A stretch of 64,000 nucleotides of DNA from Levilactobacillus brevis ATCC 14869 = DSM 20054 (GTDB taxonomy: Bacteria; Bacillota; Bacilli; Lactobacillales; Lactobacillaceae), in contig NZ_AZCP01000001.1 of NCBI RefSeq assembly GCF_001433855.1, positions 499,187 through 563,186 on the forward strand, in the 5' to 3' direction. Below the pieces are notes generated by a model. It made no database searches, had not been told where the DNA came from, and worked only from the letters and a program-made list of their open reading frames with translations. This document shows, piece after piece, positions 24,420-33,386 of the stretch (the stretch's first letter is position 1; every line of letters starts with the position of its first letter). The translations under genes were made by a program, and so were the position numbers.

Positions 24420-25729
24420 GACGACCTCCTAAGTGCTTGCCATTGCGGATCATTTGCCAAACTAATGCAGCTTCCCGGCGCTTCTTTAACCGAAAACGCG
24501 GTAATCGGGCTGGTTAGTAACCAGACTATCGTCGCCGGTAGGGTTGGTTGCACCTGATTTTCGCCATAACCATCCGTTAAAATAATAACTAAGCTACCGG
24601 CCTGACCAGCTAGGACCCGGGGTAAGGCGTCAAAAACCGCTTGGAATCGGGTACCACCACCCCCAGTCCGTCTTAAATCCTGGGGATGTCGTTCCAGTTG
24701 AAACCGTTGATCTTCATGAACTTGCGTATCAAACGGATACACGGTAACTTGGGTTGGATACACGGTCAATAAGGCCGCGAGTTGCCCCAATAGATAACGC
24801 ACTTCGTTATTCCCCATAGAACCAGATTCATCAACAAAAACCGCAATTTTTTGCCACGTTTGGACAATGCTCCCGGGCAGTTCCATTCGTGCGGGTTGCC
24901 GCCGATTAAAGCGCCCATATGCTGCTTGTCGTCCCGCTGGAACCTGTCCCAGCCCCCGCTGAATTAACGCACGCCAATCTAGCGGCCGCGTTGCCACAAG
25001 TGGCGTGAGTGCCGCCTGAATTGCTCCTGGTAACGTTCCCCGTTGTTTATCGCTCATGGCTGCTGCCACCGTCGTAAAGAGCTGAGAGCGCCACTGCTCA
25101 CGGTTAGCAGCCGTCTCTGGGTCAGCCAATTGCCAGGTGGCATGACCATCCACTGGCAACTGGCCAGTATTTGTCATCGGTCCAGCCTGTGACAATGGTC
25201 GCGCCTGCTGTTCAGGGGTGGCCTGCCATTTTTGCAAGAGCCGCCAATAAACGGCTGAGTCCTGCCAAGGTGATACCCGCTGCTTCAATACCGTCGCAAT
25301 CTGACGACTTGTCAGGGCTTCTTCGGGTAAATCCGTTAAATAATCGTTAATCGCTGCATCTGTCGCCCAGCAAACCAGTGCCGCTTGCTTAGGCGTTTGC
25401 AAAGCCGTGGCATAACGTTGCGGATGATCCCATAGCAGATGTAAAACCGTATGCCGTAACATCGCCAACCAGTTAGCCCCTGTCCAGGTGGTCGCTTGTA
25501 GGGCAGCTGGATTAACCGCTAACTGCCATTCATCAGCAACTGGCCGTAACTGTAGCGGGGCCCGATCGTCAGTGATAGTTAAAGTCAGTTGGCTCAAAAC
25601 GCGCCCATAAAACGCATCATGTTGTAATAGCCACATCACGGCATCCTGATATAAAATGCGTGTCTGCTTAACCCGAGCAGTGTCGCTCGCCGTTTTGACC
25701 CGGTGAAGATCTTGCGTCAAACTTACCAT
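24416..25729 (-). CDS. VWA-like domain protein (DUF2201 type)
   Basis: 437 residues. The C-terminal about 150 residues form a VWA-like domain with the metal-site motif VFVDESGSM (about residues 292-300). The N-terminal half resembles the putative metallopeptidase region of DUF2201 proteins, but the expected HExxH reads HTVLH (residues 93-97), so the catalytic glutamate is missing. It follows the MoxR-type ATPase gene by two bases. MoxR and VWA proteins usually cooperate as a chaperone or metal-insertion pair; the client here is unknown. Confidence 0.8.
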   Translation of the reverse strand: MVSLTQDLHRVKTASDTARVKQTRILYQDAVMWLLQHDAFYGRVLSQLTLTITDDRAPLQLRPVADEWQLAVNPAALQATTWTGANWLAMLRHTVLHLLWDHPQRYATALQTPKQAALVCWATDAAINDYLTDLPEEALTSRQIATVLKQRVSPWQDSAVYWRLLQKWQATPEQQARPLSQAGPMTNTGQLPVDGHATWQLADPETAANREQWRSQLFTTVAAAMSDKQRGTLPGAIQAALTPLVATRPLDWRALIQRGLGQVPAGRQAAYGRFNRRQPARMELPGSIVQTWQKIAVFVDESGSMGNNEVRYLLGQLAALLTVYPTQVTVYPFDTQVHEDQRFQLERHPQDLRRTGGGGTRFQAVFDALPRVLAGQAGSLVIILTDGYGENQVQPTLPATIVWLLTSPITAFSVKEAPGSCISLANDPQWQALRRSS

Positions 25730-25731
25730 GG

Positions 25732-26904
25732 CTACACCTCGATTTGGCTACCACGTTGTCCGATGGTCGTCAGTAACTGATACAGTGTGGCAACTCCCGG
25801 CTGGTCCGTAGCAGCTGACAAGTGTTCAAAAACATCTGGTTGCGCGGCCAACTCACGGGCAATCGCAAACTGACCATCAGCTGGACAAACAGCTAATAAC
25901 TCACTGAATCGCTGGGCATTGGCATCAGTTGTCAGGGGCCAATCTGAATCCGTCGCGCATTGCCGGAGCACCTGCTGTTGTTGGGCCGCCGGTAACCCGG
26001 TTAGCGTTGTGACCGCATCTGCTTGCGTGAACGCCTGAGTGACTGTCAGACCCGGGCGACGCTGCGCCAAATAACTCGCGAACGTCGTCCCAACGGCCAT
26101 GCCTAGATTTCCCTGCATAATAGCGGCCGTAATCGCGGCATTTTGCAATAATTCCTGACGTTGCAACTCAGTAATTGCTCGGGAGACCCGTTCCCACGCT
26201 CGCGGCGTTGGCTGCAAATCATCGTCACTCAGACCATCAGTGCCCACAACGTGCAAATCTTGGGGATGCTCACTTAAATAATCCGTCACTAGCTCATTAA
26301 TCCGGGGATGACCATCAACAGTGGCTGTCGCCCACGACAGCCACGAACGAATGCCCGCTTCTAAAACCAGTCGTGTTGTCCGATCAGCAATTGCGGCGTC
26401 CCCCGGGGTTACCCCGTAATGACTACGGGAAAACCCCGCCATCGTCGCGTCTGGATTCTCTGCCAACACCAAGTGAACTTGCGCTGGTAACTTCAGCGTA
26501 TTAATTTGACGTTGTAATACCAAGTTCATTAATTCGCTTTGGACCGCTTGACTGCCCCGATTAAACTCATCTAAGAACCAAATAATTTCCTGATCTGGAT
26601 GCGCTTCAGCATACCGGATCATGGCAACTAGCGTATGCGAGTAGCCAAACTGCACATCCGCCAGCGAACCGTAGGCCTCAGTTTGAATAAAGGAATCCGT
26701 CGTTAATGGCGGCACGGGAATAACTAAATCCCCCTTTTCAACTAAACTGACAACGGTGGTGAATAATTTAGCGTGACGCTGCGCAGCTAATTCCGCCACT
26801 AACGCCGATTTACCAATTCCTGCTTCACCAACAATAGTGGGCACAGCGCCACTTGCCAATACCACCTGGGTGGCTTCTAAACAAGCCTGATACGTTAACG
26901 CCAT
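25732..26904 (-). CDS. MoxR-type AAA+ ATPase
   Basis: 390 residues. Walker A GEAGIGKSALV near residue 25, Walker B IIWFLDEFNRG near 108, sensor region with LAENPDATM, arginine-rich segment RSHYG/DRTTRLVL. The C-terminal 150 residues are helical. First gene of a three-gene operon with the VWA-like protein and a 97-residue protein. Probably remodels a client protein bound by its VWA partner. Confidence 0.88.
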   Translation of the reverse strand: MALTYQACLEATQVVLASGAVPTIVGEAGIGKSALVAELAAQRHAKLFTTVVSLVEKGDLVIPVPPLTTDSFIQTEAYGSLADVQFGYSHTLVAMIRYAEAHPDQEIIWFLDEFNRGSQAVQSELMNLVLQRQINTLKLPAQVHLVLAENPDATMAGFSRSHYGVTPGDAAIADRTTRLVLEAGIRSWLSWATATVDGHPRINELVTDYLSEHPQDLHVVGTDGLSDDDLQPTPRAWERVSRAITELQRQELLQNAAITAAIMQGNLGMAVGTTFASYLAQRRPGLTVTQAFTQADAVTTLTGLPAAQQQQVLRQCATDSDWPLTTDANAQRFSELLAVCPADGQFAIARELAAQPDVFEHLSAATDQPGVATLYQLLTTIGQRGSQIEV

Positions 26905-27054
26905 CTAATCCCTCCAATTTTACATTACTTTAAACAAAACAACGCCCAACTCAGTCGCTGCTACTCACTAAATTGTGAGATGGCAATGATCGAGCAAGGC
27001 GCTGCAACTTTCAGTTAATCTTTTATACCAACACGCCTCATGATAAACTTGACG

Positions 27055-29703
27055 CTATTTTACCACGCGACGCTGGAAAAACTTAACGATTTCCACAATG
27101 ACAATCATCATGAAGGAAGCCAACAAGACAATTCCCCATTGATAAGCATCTAAGTGAGCAACGTGGAACAGGTCATTTAGGCCCGGTACCAAGATCGTCA
27201 TCGCTAACAGTGCAAAGGCGATCAGAATTGCCCAATTAAAGAATCGGTTTTTGAACAAGCCGACCGTAAAGATTGATCCATGAATCGACTTTGAGTTAAA
27301 GGCGTGGAACAGTTGAATTAGCCCCAATGTGGCAAAGGCCATGGTTAACGCATCAGCGTGCGCCAAATCAGTAGCTGCGTGAACCGGATAAGTTAGCGCT
27401 AACCAGTAAACAAACAGCGTGATGCCACCCTCTAAGAGTCCCTGGTAGATAATGCCACCAAAGACGCCACCAGAGAAGAAATTCGACTGACGCCCACGCG
27501 GTGGCTGTTTCATAATATTACGTTCCATAGGTTCAATTCCTAACGCAATGGCGGGCAACGTATCCGTCACCAAGTTAATCCAAAGAATGTGCACTGGGGC
27601 CAAAATCTGCCAACCAAGCATCGTCATCATGAACAGGGTTAGGACTTCCCCCAAGTTGGCTGATAACAAGTACTGAATGGCTTTTTGAATGTTAGCAAAA
27701 ACCTTCCGCCCTTCTTCAACCGCAACCACGATGGTTGAAAAGTTATCGTCAGCTAACACCATGTCACTGGCCCCCTTGGAGACTTCGGTCCCAGTAATCC
27801 CCATTCCAATCCCAATATCAGCAGCCTTCAAGGCTGGCGCATCATTGACACCATCACCCGTCATAGCAACTACCTTGCCTTGCTTCTGCCAAGCATTGAC
27901 GATGCGGACTTTATGCTCTGGTGCCACCCGCGCATAAACGGCATAATTCTTTACCTGTTTGGCAAAGGTATCATCGTCGAGTTCATCTAACTCAGCTCCG
28001 GTGATAACCGCCTGTTGATCACCCGCGTCAATAATTCCCAGCCGCGCCGCAATTGCTGCGGCCGTGTCTTTGTGATCTCCCGTAATCATCAGCGGCCGAA
28101 TCCCAGCCGACTTCGCATCAGCAACCGCTTGGGCGACCTCTGGCCGTTCAGGATCAATCATCCCGACCATTCCGGCTAGAGTCAACCCTTGCTCCACTGT
28201 TTCACTGGTCAAAGTTGTTGGGACAGCATCTACAAGTCGATACGCAAATGCCAATACCCGCAACGCCTGCGTTGCCAGTTCATGATTGGTGGTCAAAATG
28301 CGCTCTTTAATTTCAGCCGTAAAGGGCACAACGTCCGTTTCTGTTGCCACCTGTGTCACCCGTTTAAGCAATTCATCTGGCGCCCCTTTAACCGCAATGA
28401 GGAACTGACCATTAGCCAACGGATGAATCGTTGACATTAATTTTCGTTCCGAATCAAAGGGAATTTCTGCCACTCGGGGATGATCCGCCAGAACCTGTTC
28501 AACTGGATACTTTTGATCTAACTGATACTGAACCAGTGCTGTTTCAGTGGGATCACCGACTAGTCCATCGGCTGTCATTTTGGTATCATTACTCAAAATC
28601 ATCGTTTGAGCCAATCGATCGTCCGTGCTAAAGGTTAACTGATGGGCATCTTGCAACTGCCCGAATTGATAGACCCGCTCCACCGTCATTTTATTTTGCG
28701 TCAATGTTCCAGTCTTATCAGACGCAATAATGTCGGTACTTCCTAAAGTCTCAACGGCTGGTAACTTACGAACAATGGCATGGCGCTTGGCCATCCGCTG
28801 GGTACCCAAGGCTAACGTAATCGTCACAATTGCCGGGAGGCCTTCTGGGATAGCGGCTACTGCCAAGGAAATTGCCGTAAGCAACATGTCAATCCAGGTT
28901 TCTGTTTGGCGCCACATACCCATCACGAAAACAATCGCGGCAATTACCAAAATCAGAATCGTTAGTGACTTCCCTAATTGTGTCAGATTTTCCTGTAACG
29001 GTGTGGTCGTTTCGTCTGCAGCTTCGATCATCCCGGCAATCCGGCCAACTTCCGTCTGCATACCGGTCGCCACAACGACCCCCGTTGCCCGCCCGTATGT
29101 GACATTGCTGTTCATGAAGGCCATATTGGCCCGGTCACCAATCGCCAAGTCATCAGCAGTGAGAACGGCACTCGCCTTTTCCACCGGTACTGATTCACCG
29201 GTTAGCGCGGCCTCTTCCACCTTCAAGGTGGCCACATCCGTTAACCGCAAATCAGCTGGGACAATATCGCCGGCTTCTAGCAACACAATATCCCCGACAA
29301 CCAATTCATCACTCTTAACCGTCATAACGGCACCATCTCGCCGGACCGTCGCATTTGGTGCCGACATCTCCTTTAGGGCATTAATGGCCTCTTCGGCTTT
29401 GGCCTCTTGAAAGACACCAAAAATTGCATTTAACACGACCACAATCAAGATGATCACGGCGTCCACGACTTCACCCGTCAAGCCCGCAATCAGAGCGGCG
29501 ACCAATAGTACAATAATCATAAAATCCTTGAATTGGGCAATAAACTTTTGAACGAGCGTTGTCCGTCGTTGTTGATTCAACGCATTATGCCCATCGCGGG
29601 CTAAGCGTTCTTGTGCCTGAGCGGTACTTAGGCCAGCATCGGTCGTTTGTAAATCTTGAAAAAGCGTTGCGACAGTTTGTTGATAAAACGGTGGTTTAGC
29701 CAT
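27055..29703 (-). CDS. P-type ATPase (P2A), probably Mn2+/Ca2+ export
   Basis: The start is set at the ATG at 29703 (882 residues), seven bases after GAGGAGGA. All P-type landmarks are visible: LTGESVPV, PEGL in helix M4, phosphorylated Asp in DKTGTLTQNK, TGDHKDTA and TGDGVNDAPALK. The PEGLPAI and late-helix NLVTD motifs are those of calcium/manganese pumps of type P2A. Sequence alone would say Ca2+ pump, but a manganese riboswitch in its leader (29745-29885) points to Mn2+ efflux, which fits the Mn-rich physiology of the plantarum group. It is monocistronic. Confidence 0.93.
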   Translation of the reverse strand: MAKPPFYQQTVATLFQDLQTTDAGLSTAQAQERLARDGHNALNQQRRTTLVQKFIAQFKDFMIIVLLVAALIAGLTGEVVDAVIILIVVVLNAIFGVFQEAKAEEAINALKEMSAPNATVRRDGAVMTVKSDELVVGDIVLLEAGDIVPADLRLTDVATLKVEEAALTGESVPVEKASAVLTADDLAIGDRANMAFMNSNVTYGRATGVVVATGMQTEVGRIAGMIEAADETTTPLQENLTQLGKSLTILILVIAAIVFVMGMWRQTETWIDMLLTAISLAVAAIPEGLPAIVTITLALGTQRMAKRHAIVRKLPAVETLGSTDIIASDKTGTLTQNKMTVERVYQFGQLQDAHQLTFSTDDRLAQTMILSNDTKMTADGLVGDPTETALVQYQLDQKYPVEQVLADHPRVAEIPFDSERKLMSTIHPLANGQFLIAVKGAPDELLKRVTQVATETDVVPFTAEIKERILTTNHELATQALRVLAFAYRLVDAVPTTLTSETVEQGLTLAGMVGMIDPERPEVAQAVADAKSAGIRPLMITGDHKDTAAAIAARLGIIDAGDQQAVITGAELDELDDDTFAKQVKNYAVYARVAPEHKVRIVNAWQKQGKVVAMTGDGVNDAPALKAADIGIGMGITGTEVSKGASDMVLADDNFSTIVVAVEEGRKVFANIQKAIQYLLSANLGEVLTLFMMTMLGWQILAPVHILWINLVTDTLPAIALGIEPMERNIMKQPPRGRQSNFFSGGVFGGIIYQGLLEGGITLFVYWLALTYPVHAATDLAHADALTMAFATLGLIQLFHAFNSKSIHGSIFTVGLFKNRFFNWAILIAFALLAMTILVPGLNDLFHVAHLDAYQWGIVLLASFMMIVIVEIVKFFQRRVVK

Positions 29704-29741
29704 CGTCATTCCTCCTCAGTGTGTGCATCGATCCTTTTCTG

Positions 29742-29801
29742 TAAAAGAAAATGAGACCCATGCATGCACACAAATAATTGTGAACACACATAAGTCTCAC
29801 T
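29742..29801 (-). terminator. Riboswitch expression-platform terminator
   Basis: GTGAGAC (complement of about 29794-29800) pairs with GTCTCAT near 29751-29757, with TGTGTG/CACACA elements extending the stem. A U-rich tail, TTTTCTTTT, follows on the minus strand. The left arm is also the last conserved strand of the aptamer, so ligand binding and termination exclude each other. Confidence 0.75.
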
Positions 29802-29885
29802 ATTTAAGGCAATCCCGGATTGGCTTCTTGCTGACGGAATTGCCGCAGAAACGTTCTGCTAGTTACTCCCTTATGTTGCTGTAGG
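29785..29885 (-). ncRNA. yybP-ykoY manganese riboswitch
   Basis: Read on the minus strand, the leader shows the conserved elements of this class in order: GGGAGTA (near 29865-29871), a variable hairpin, CGTCAGCA, CCGGG within a stem, and GTGAGAC. Mn2+ binding is expected to free the terminator strand and turn the pump on. Matched by eye; a covariance-model search would confirm it. Confidence 0.85.
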
Positions 29886-29888
29886 GAC

Positions 29889-29917
29889 AGTATAGCGAAA
29901 AACAACTCACCTGTCCA
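29889..29917 (-). promoter_or_regulatory. Promoter of the riboswitch-P-type ATPase transcript
   Basis: Minus strand: TGGACA (29912-29917), 17-base spacer, TATACT (29889-29894). Start predicted near 29882, just ahead of the aptamer, which supports the riboswitch boundaries. Confidence 0.8.
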
Positions 29918-29934
29918 CTAAAACTCATTAGACG

Positions 29935-31383
29935 TTACTTGCGCTTCTTACGCTTCAATCGTTTCTTTTTGTTTTTCTTCATTTGCCGGCTCATCCGGTT
30001 CAAGGCCATCTTTTGCATCCGGCCACCGATACCGCCACCACCCATGCCCGTGTTGCCCATGAGTTGTTCCATCCCGGACATATTGCCCTTGGACATCTGG
30101 TTCATCATTTTCTTCATTTGGTTAAACTGTTTAATCATCCGGTTAACCTCATGAATCGGTCGTCCAGCACCAGCTGCAATCCGCCGCCGCCGTGATGGAT
30201 TCAGCAAATCAGGATTCGTCCGTTCAGCAGGCGTCATCGAATACACGACCGCCTTCAAATGATTCATGTCTTTGGGATCAACCTGAACATTCTTCATTGC
30301 TGGATTGTTAGCCATTCCTGGAATCATCTTCATCAGTTCATCCATTGGCCCCATCTTTTGAATCTGCTCCAGTTGGTCCAAAAAGTCATTGAAATCAAAT
30401 GAATTTTCTTGAATCTTTTCCGTTAAGGCTTGGGCTTGCTTCTCATCGTATTCCTTTTGCGTCTTTTCAATCAGAGACAGCATATCGCCCATCCCTAAGA
30501 TCCGTGACGCCATCCGGTCTGGATGGAAGACATCTAAGTCGGTCAGCTTTTCACCTTGCCCAATAAACTTAATGGGTTTACCCGTTACGGCTCGAATTGA
30601 AAGTGCCGCCCCACCACGGGTGTCACCGTCTAACTTGGTCAAAACAACCCCGGTCACATCAAGCTTATCATTAAAGCCTTCAGCCGTAGCTACCGCATTT
30701 TGCCCAGTCATGGCATCGACGGTCAGCAAAATTTCATCTGGATGCGCAAGATCTTTGATCTCAGCCAATTCGTTCATCAACTGTTCATCAATTTGCAACC
30801 GCCCAGCCGTATCAATAATGATGTAGTCATTATGATTATCCGCTGCTTGGGCGAGTCCCTGACGTACAATTTCAACTGGATTGACGTCCGTTCCCAATTC
30901 AAAAACCGGTACGTCAATACTACCAGCAACTTGAACCAATTGCTCAATGGCGGCTGGTCGATAAACGTCGGCCGCAATCATCAGTGGTCGCGCATTTTCG
31001 TCTTCTTTTAGCTTGCGTGCCAGCTTACCCGCTGTAGTCGTTTTACCGGCCCCTTGTAGCCCGACCATCATGATGATTGTCGGGATCTTAGCGGATTTAT
31101 TCAGGGGAACGGCTTCTTCCCCCATCGTCTTGGTTAATTCCTCATCAACAATCTTCACAATTTGTTGTGCAGGATTCAGCCCTTCGAGCACATCAGCGCC
31201 CATGGCCCGGTCCCGAACTTGCTTGACGAAGTCCTTAACCACCGTAAAGTTAACATCGGCTTCCAGTAATGCCAGCCGAATCTCACGCATCGTTTCTCGC
31301 AGGTCACTTTCGGAGACTTTACCTTTCCCACGTAACTTGCGCATTGCGTTTTGTAATCGTTCAGTTAGTCCTTCAAACGCCAT
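29935..31383 (-). CDS. ffh: Signal recognition particle protein Ffh (SRP54)
   Basis: 482 residues from the ATG at 31383, which has AGGTGG eight bases upstream (a GTG four codons earlier overlaps that site). N domain, G domain (GLQGAGKTTTAGKLA, DTAGRL, TKLDGDTRGGAAL) and C-terminal methionine-rich M domain with the ARRR-like RNA-binding segment (NPSRRRRIAAGAG). GTPase that carries signal peptides to FtsY, encoded two genes upstream. Confidence 0.97.
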   Translation of the reverse strand: MAFEGLTERLQNAMRKLRGKGKVSESDLRETMREIRLALLEADVNFTVVKDFVKQVRDRAMGADVLEGLNPAQQIVKIVDEELTKTMGEEAVPLNKSAKIPTIIMMVGLQGAGKTTTAGKLARKLKEDENARPLMIAADVYRPAAIEQLVQVAGSIDVPVFELGTDVNPVEIVRQGLAQAADNHNDYIIIDTAGRLQIDEQLMNELAEIKDLAHPDEILLTVDAMTGQNAVATAEGFNDKLDVTGVVLTKLDGDTRGGAALSIRAVTGKPIKFIGQGEKLTDLDVFHPDRMASRILGMGDMLSLIEKTQKEYDEKQAQALTEKIQENSFDFNDFLDQLEQIQKMGPMDELMKMIPGMANNPAMKNVQVDPKDMNHLKAVVYSMTPAERTNPDLLNPSRRRRIAAGAGRPIHEVNRMIKQFNQMKKMMNQMSKGNMSGMEQLMGNTGMGGGGIGGRMQKMALNRMSRQMKKNKKKRLKRKKRK

Positions 31384-31402
31384 TCGTTTTGCCACCTAAC
31401 TT

Positions 31403-31744
31403 TCATTGTTCTTCTAGATTTTCAAGTCCCGCAACTAGCCGATTCAACCGACTATCATGCGGATAAGTCGTCGCAACGTAAGCCTGAATCTCATCAGCTT
31501 GCCGGTTACGAGCAGTAAATTCTTGGTAGAGGTGCAATTTTTCTTCGTAGTCTTCCAGAATTTTTTCCGTGCGCCGGAGGTTATCATAGACTGCCTGGCG
31601 GCTCACGTTGAATTCCTCCGCAATTTCGCCTAATGAATAATCATCACCATAATATAATTGCATATAATTATTCTGCTTAGCGGTCAATAGCGGCTGGTAG
31701 AACGCAAATAGGGAATTAATTCGATAATTTTTTTCGATTTCCAT
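31403..31744 (-). CDS. YlxM-family DNA-binding-like protein (SRP operon)
   Basis: 113 residues from the ATG at 31744, chosen for the GGAGG just upstream. A sigma-70 region 4-like helix-turn-helix ([20 protein letters not shown]) followed by a coiled segment. YlxM proteins accompany ffh in Firmicutes and have been reported to modulate SRP; the helix-turn-helix may not bind DNA. Confidence 0.9.
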
Positions 31745-31869
31745 GCTGGGTCCTCCCACTTTAGTCACACTCTATTAGAGTACCGATTTTTAGCGGGTAC
31801 GTCAATTTTTTTCACTGATTATTGGCTAACTCCTGTCAAATATTTGACCAACTATCGCTCACAGTTTAA

Positions 31870-31909
31870 CAAAAAAAACGTACCAATCGCCAGCTAGGCA
31901 ATTAGCACG
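31870..31909 (-). terminator. Terminator after ftsY
   Basis: ACGTGCTAATTGCC pairs imperfectly with GGCGATTGGTACGT, followed on the minus strand by eight Ts. It lies between ftsY and ylxM-ffh. Confidence 0.75.
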
Positions 31910-31917
31910 TCTGCGCT

Positions 31918-33381
31918 TTATTTATTATCTAAAGCCTTCACATCAATCAACCCTTTAAATAACCCATAAACAAACTCGTTCGGGTCAAATGGCCGCAAGT
32001 CAGAAATCTGCTCACCTAAACCAATGAACTTGACTGGCACGTGTAACTCGTTACGAATGGCCAGAACAATTCCCCCCCGAGCCGTCCCATCAAGCTTGGT
32101 CAAGACAATCCCTGTTACTGCCGTGGACTCCTTAAACAGCTTAGCTTGTGTTAACGCGTTTTGACCCGTTGTGGCATCTAACACCAACAAGACCTCATGT
32201 GGGGCACTTGGAATTTCTCGCGTAATGATCCGCTTCATCTTTTCCAATTCATTCATCAAGTTGACCTTGTTTTGTAGCCGACCAGCCGTATCAACAAACA
32301 AAATGTCATAATCATCTTGCTTAGCCTTTTGAACAGCATCAAAAACAACCGCTGCGGGATCTGACTGTGGCTTTCCCGTCACAATATCAACATCCGCGCG
32401 TTTAGCCCACACATCAAGTTGTTCAGTTGCACCAGCTCTAAACGTATCCGCCGCCGCCAGTAAGACTTTCTTGCCCGCCTGATGATAACGATTGGCCATT
32501 TTGCCGATGGTGGTCGTCTTCCCCACGCCATTGACCCCAACGAATAGGATCACCGTTGGCCCGGTTTCTGCCATATTGATAGCCGTAGTTTCATGATTAC
32601 CGGCTGCCTCATAAATCTCCACCAGCTTTTCAACCACTACGTTTTGAACATCCTGTGACTTTTTCGCGTTTTGTAACTTAACCTCGTCACGCAACTCATC
32701 GCTGAGTTTAACCGCCATATCAAACCCGACATCGGCTCCGATTAACGTCTCTTCCAAGTCATCAAAGAAACTCTCGTCAACGTGCCGGAAATTAGCCAAT
32801 AAGGCATTCAGTCGTTGGCCAAAAGTCGTCCGGGTTTTTTCCAACCCTTTGTCATAAAGTTGCTCATCACTTGCTTCTGGTGCCGAGGCGTCAGTTGTCG
32901 AAGACTCTTCGACGGTTGTTGTAGGCGTCTCTACCTCAGCAGATGTTGATGAGACCGGCGGTGTTGACTGTGGCGCTTCGGTTGGCGTATCAACCGTCGC
33001 TGCTGCGCTAGTTGCCGATGCCACACTATCTAAGACATCAGCTGTTACTGATGCCGAATCTGCACGAGACGTTTCGCTCGTTTCAGTTTCACCCGCTTCA
33101 ACCGCTGCATCGCTAGTAGCGGTCGCTGCCAGTGATGCATTAGTATCTGCTGAATCGCTGTTAGCAACCGGTACTGAACCAGCTACTGTTGATTCAGCAA
33201 CCCCGCTGGTTTCTGCTGCGGCAGATGCTTCACTAGCAACTGACGTAGCGTTATCAGCTGCCGATTCGCTCGCTTCACTGGCGGCAGTAGACGTTGTTGC
33301 GGTCGACTCAACTGGTGTTTCTTCCGCTTGGCTAGCTGGTGTTTCTTTCGCTCGCCGCCGGAAAATATCAAATAATCCCAT
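31918..33381 (-). CDS. ftsY: SRP receptor GTPase FtsY
   Basis: 487 residues. The C-terminal NG domains are standard (GVNGVGKTTTIGKMA, DTAGRLQNKVNLM, TKLDGTARGGIVL). The first about 185 residues form a low-complexity Ala/Ser/Thr/Glu/Val-rich extension, resembling the acidic A domain of E. coli FtsY rather than the short B. subtilis form; it probably mediates membrane contact. Receives Ffh-ribosome complexes at the membrane. Six bases after smc. Confidence 0.96.
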   Translation of the reverse strand: MGLFDIFRRRAKETPASQAEETPVESTATTSTAASEASESAADNATSVASEASAAAETSGVAESTVAGSVPVANSDSADTNASLAATATSDAAVEAGETETSETSRADSASVTADVLDSVASATSAAATVDTPTEAPQSTPPVSSTSAEVETPTTTVEESSTTDASAPEASDEQLYDKGLEKTRTTFGQRLNALLANFRHVDESFFDDLEETLIGADVGFDMAVKLSDELRDEVKLQNAKKSQDVQNVVVEKLVEIYEAAGNHETTAINMAETGPTVILFVGVNGVGKTTTIGKMANRYHQAGKKVLLAAADTFRAGATEQLDVWAKRADVDIVTGKPQSDPAAVVFDAVQKAKQDDYDILFVDTAGRLQNKVNLMNELEKMKRIITREIPSAPHEVLLVLDATTGQNALTQAKLFKESTAVTGIVLTKLDGTARGGIVLAIRNELHVPVKFIGLGEQISDLRPFDPNEFVYGLFKGLIDVKALDNK

Positions 33382-33386
33382 ACGAT

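Noticed and set aside
28730-29410. 226-codon plus-strand frame within the P-type ATPase gene
   Set aside because: Antisense shadow of a complete and conserved ATPase; Ala/Thr/Ile/Val-rich with no ribosome site.
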